Shown here: positions 63,228-64,000 of the stretch, piece by piece
Position numbering within the stretch: position 1 is the first letter of the stretch
How the letters are laid out: each line of letters opens with the position of its first letter
NCBI GenBank assembly: GCA_949284175.1
Contig: CASDVE010000007.1
Location: 49,416-113,415, forward strand
Direction of reading: 5' to 3'
DNA: 64,000 bases
Origin: an uncultured Eubacteriales bacterium
GTDB lineage: Bacteria; Bacillota; Clostridia; Lachnospirales; Lachnospiraceae
Translations under genes and position numbers: made by a program
The notes under the pieces: model-generated
Told to the model about the DNA's origin: nothing
What the model saw: the letters and a program-made list of their open reading frames with translations, nothing else
Databases searched by the model: none

Positions 63228-63541
63228 ACTATACCTCCAACTTTATCTTTAATTCTTGTGTTGATTATAACAAATTTTAAAATTATTTAAAATAGGTTCT
63301 TTCCATTGATACAATATTTAAAGCATACTTCCATCCATGGTAGTTATAAGCAGTCATCATCATTATTTTTATAATTTCATATTATTATATAAAATTAGTT
63401 CTTCTTATTATATAGTATATAATTATTTTTAAAATCAAAGCAATTGTATACTATATAAAGGAATCTGAATTTTCTTTTTTCGACATATTATGATATAATA
63501 AATAAAACTTATGTTTTTATAAAACGAGGTGTTGATATTCT
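63228..63541. other. Divergent AT-rich intergenic region
   Basis: TATATAGTATA (63409-63419) and TATACTATATA (63447-63457) form a perfect 11-bp inverted repeat. A TATAAT at 63494-63499 could serve the recombinase at 63542; the -35 is weak. No gene is seen. Confidence 0.45.
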
Positions 63542-64000
63542 ATGAATAAAAAAACAAGTTATCAAGAACAACTAAAAATCAATCACACATTAAAACTTAG
63601 GACACAACTTGCGGAACTTCCCGTTTATGTCAAACAGTTTTTTCGGGGTAAGGAAACAAGCACATCCAATCGAACTCGTATTGCCTATGCTTACGACTTA
63701 AATATTTTTTTTCATTATCTAAAAGAAACAAAACCTGAATTATCTGATACTTTAATTAAAGAGATTCCTCTATCCTTCTTAGAGGAATTGACTATTTTTG
63801 ATATCGAAGATTATCAGGATTATTTAAAGATCTACCATTCTGCAACCACAGGGATTCAACAAACCAATGGAGAACGTGGAATTGCAAGAAAATTATCTGC
63901 TCTTCGGAGTTTCTTTTCTTATCTTTACAAACGTGGTCTTATTACACAAGATCCGACCACATTACTTGAAATGCCCAAAATCCATGATAAAGTCATTATT
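63542..64000 (+). CDS. XerC/D-type tyrosine recombinase, N-terminal part (cut by window end)
   Basis: 153 codons are visible. The core-binding domain matches the protein at 49085 almost throughout (LPxxxxxFFRG, then TSxRTRIxYAYDL, then NxERGIARKLxxLRSF, then MPKIHDK). It is therefore a paralogue in the same orientation. The catalytic domain is beyond the window. A GAGG ribosome site lies about 12 bases before the ATG. Confidence 0.85.
   Translation, partial: MNKKTSYQEQLKINHTLKLRTQLAELPVYVKQFFRGKETSTSNRTRIAYAYDLNIFFHYLKETKPELSDTLIKEIPLSFLEELTIFDIEDYQDYLKIYHSATTGIQQTNGERGIARKLSALRSFFSYLYKRGLITQDPTTLLEMPKIHDKVII

Overview
The window is AT-rich DNA from a low-GC anaerobic Firmicute. The gene order points to Clostridia, most likely a Lachnospiraceae-type organism: mreBCD-pbp-minCDE-rodA-mgsA, yggS-sepF-ylmH-lspA-rluD, sufCBDSU, a single-protein xanthine dehydrogenase-type molybdoenzyme, and strong AGGAGG ribosome sites. 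No rRNA, tRNA or CRISPR array was seen. Species cannot be named from the sequence alone.

Layout. (1) 1-326: N-terminal 2Fe-2S end of a molybdenum hydroxylase on the minus strand, cut by the window edge. (2) 0.9-7.3 kb: a membrane GGDEF/EAL protein, enolase, and a peroxide-defence pair (AhpC-type peroxiredoxin plus a flavin reductase with a rearranged domain order). Enolase and the peroxiredoxin carry nearly the same dyad at the same distance from their -10 boxes. A sugar ABC permease remnant lies between them. (3) 7.6-50.1 kb: a long plus-strand core block. It holds a degenerate tyrosine-recombinase-fold gene, miaB-mutS-mutL-miaA, a PLP enzyme, radC, the rod-shape and Min division clusters, rodA, mgsA, a lipoprotein D,D-carboxypeptidase, a radical SAM gene, an HlyD-like protein, yggS, sepF, ylmH, aroB, lspA, rluD, a cytidylate-kinase-like gene, terD, an AI-2E-type exporter, a DUF434 gene, sufCBDSU, gpmA, superoxide dismutase, a flavodiiron protein, a TtcA-like gene and a XerC/D-type recombinase. 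(4) 50.4-63.2 kb: an accessory block, mostly on the minus strand. It holds an apparently frameshifted orphan, a colicin-type immunity protein, an Rrf2 regulator, a MerR/aldo-keto reductase/carboxymuconolactone decarboxylase group, a LysR regulator whose start aligns to ATA, a lipoprotein, a MerR regulator facing a MATE pump, an S66 peptidase, a FtsX-type ABC exporter and a second aldo-keto reductase. (5) 63.5-64.0 kb: the start of a second XerC/D-type recombinase, clearly paralogous to the one ending at 50.1 kb.

Function. The core block links cell-wall elongation, division-site placement and translation/RNA modification with iron-sulfur assembly and oxygen defence (peroxiredoxin/reductase, SOD, flavodiiron protein), which fits an anaerobe exposed to oxygen. 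The accessory block shows decay or switchable expression: two transporter genes are broken at poly-A runs, one hypothetical gene is apparently frameshifted, and one regulator lacks a normal start codon. No single novel system with a clear mechanism is evident. The strongest leads are the shared enolase/peroxiredoxin operator, the permuted AhpF-like reductase, the recombinase-flanked accessory block with its broken genes, and a promoter-plus-hairpins unit upstream of superoxide dismutase.
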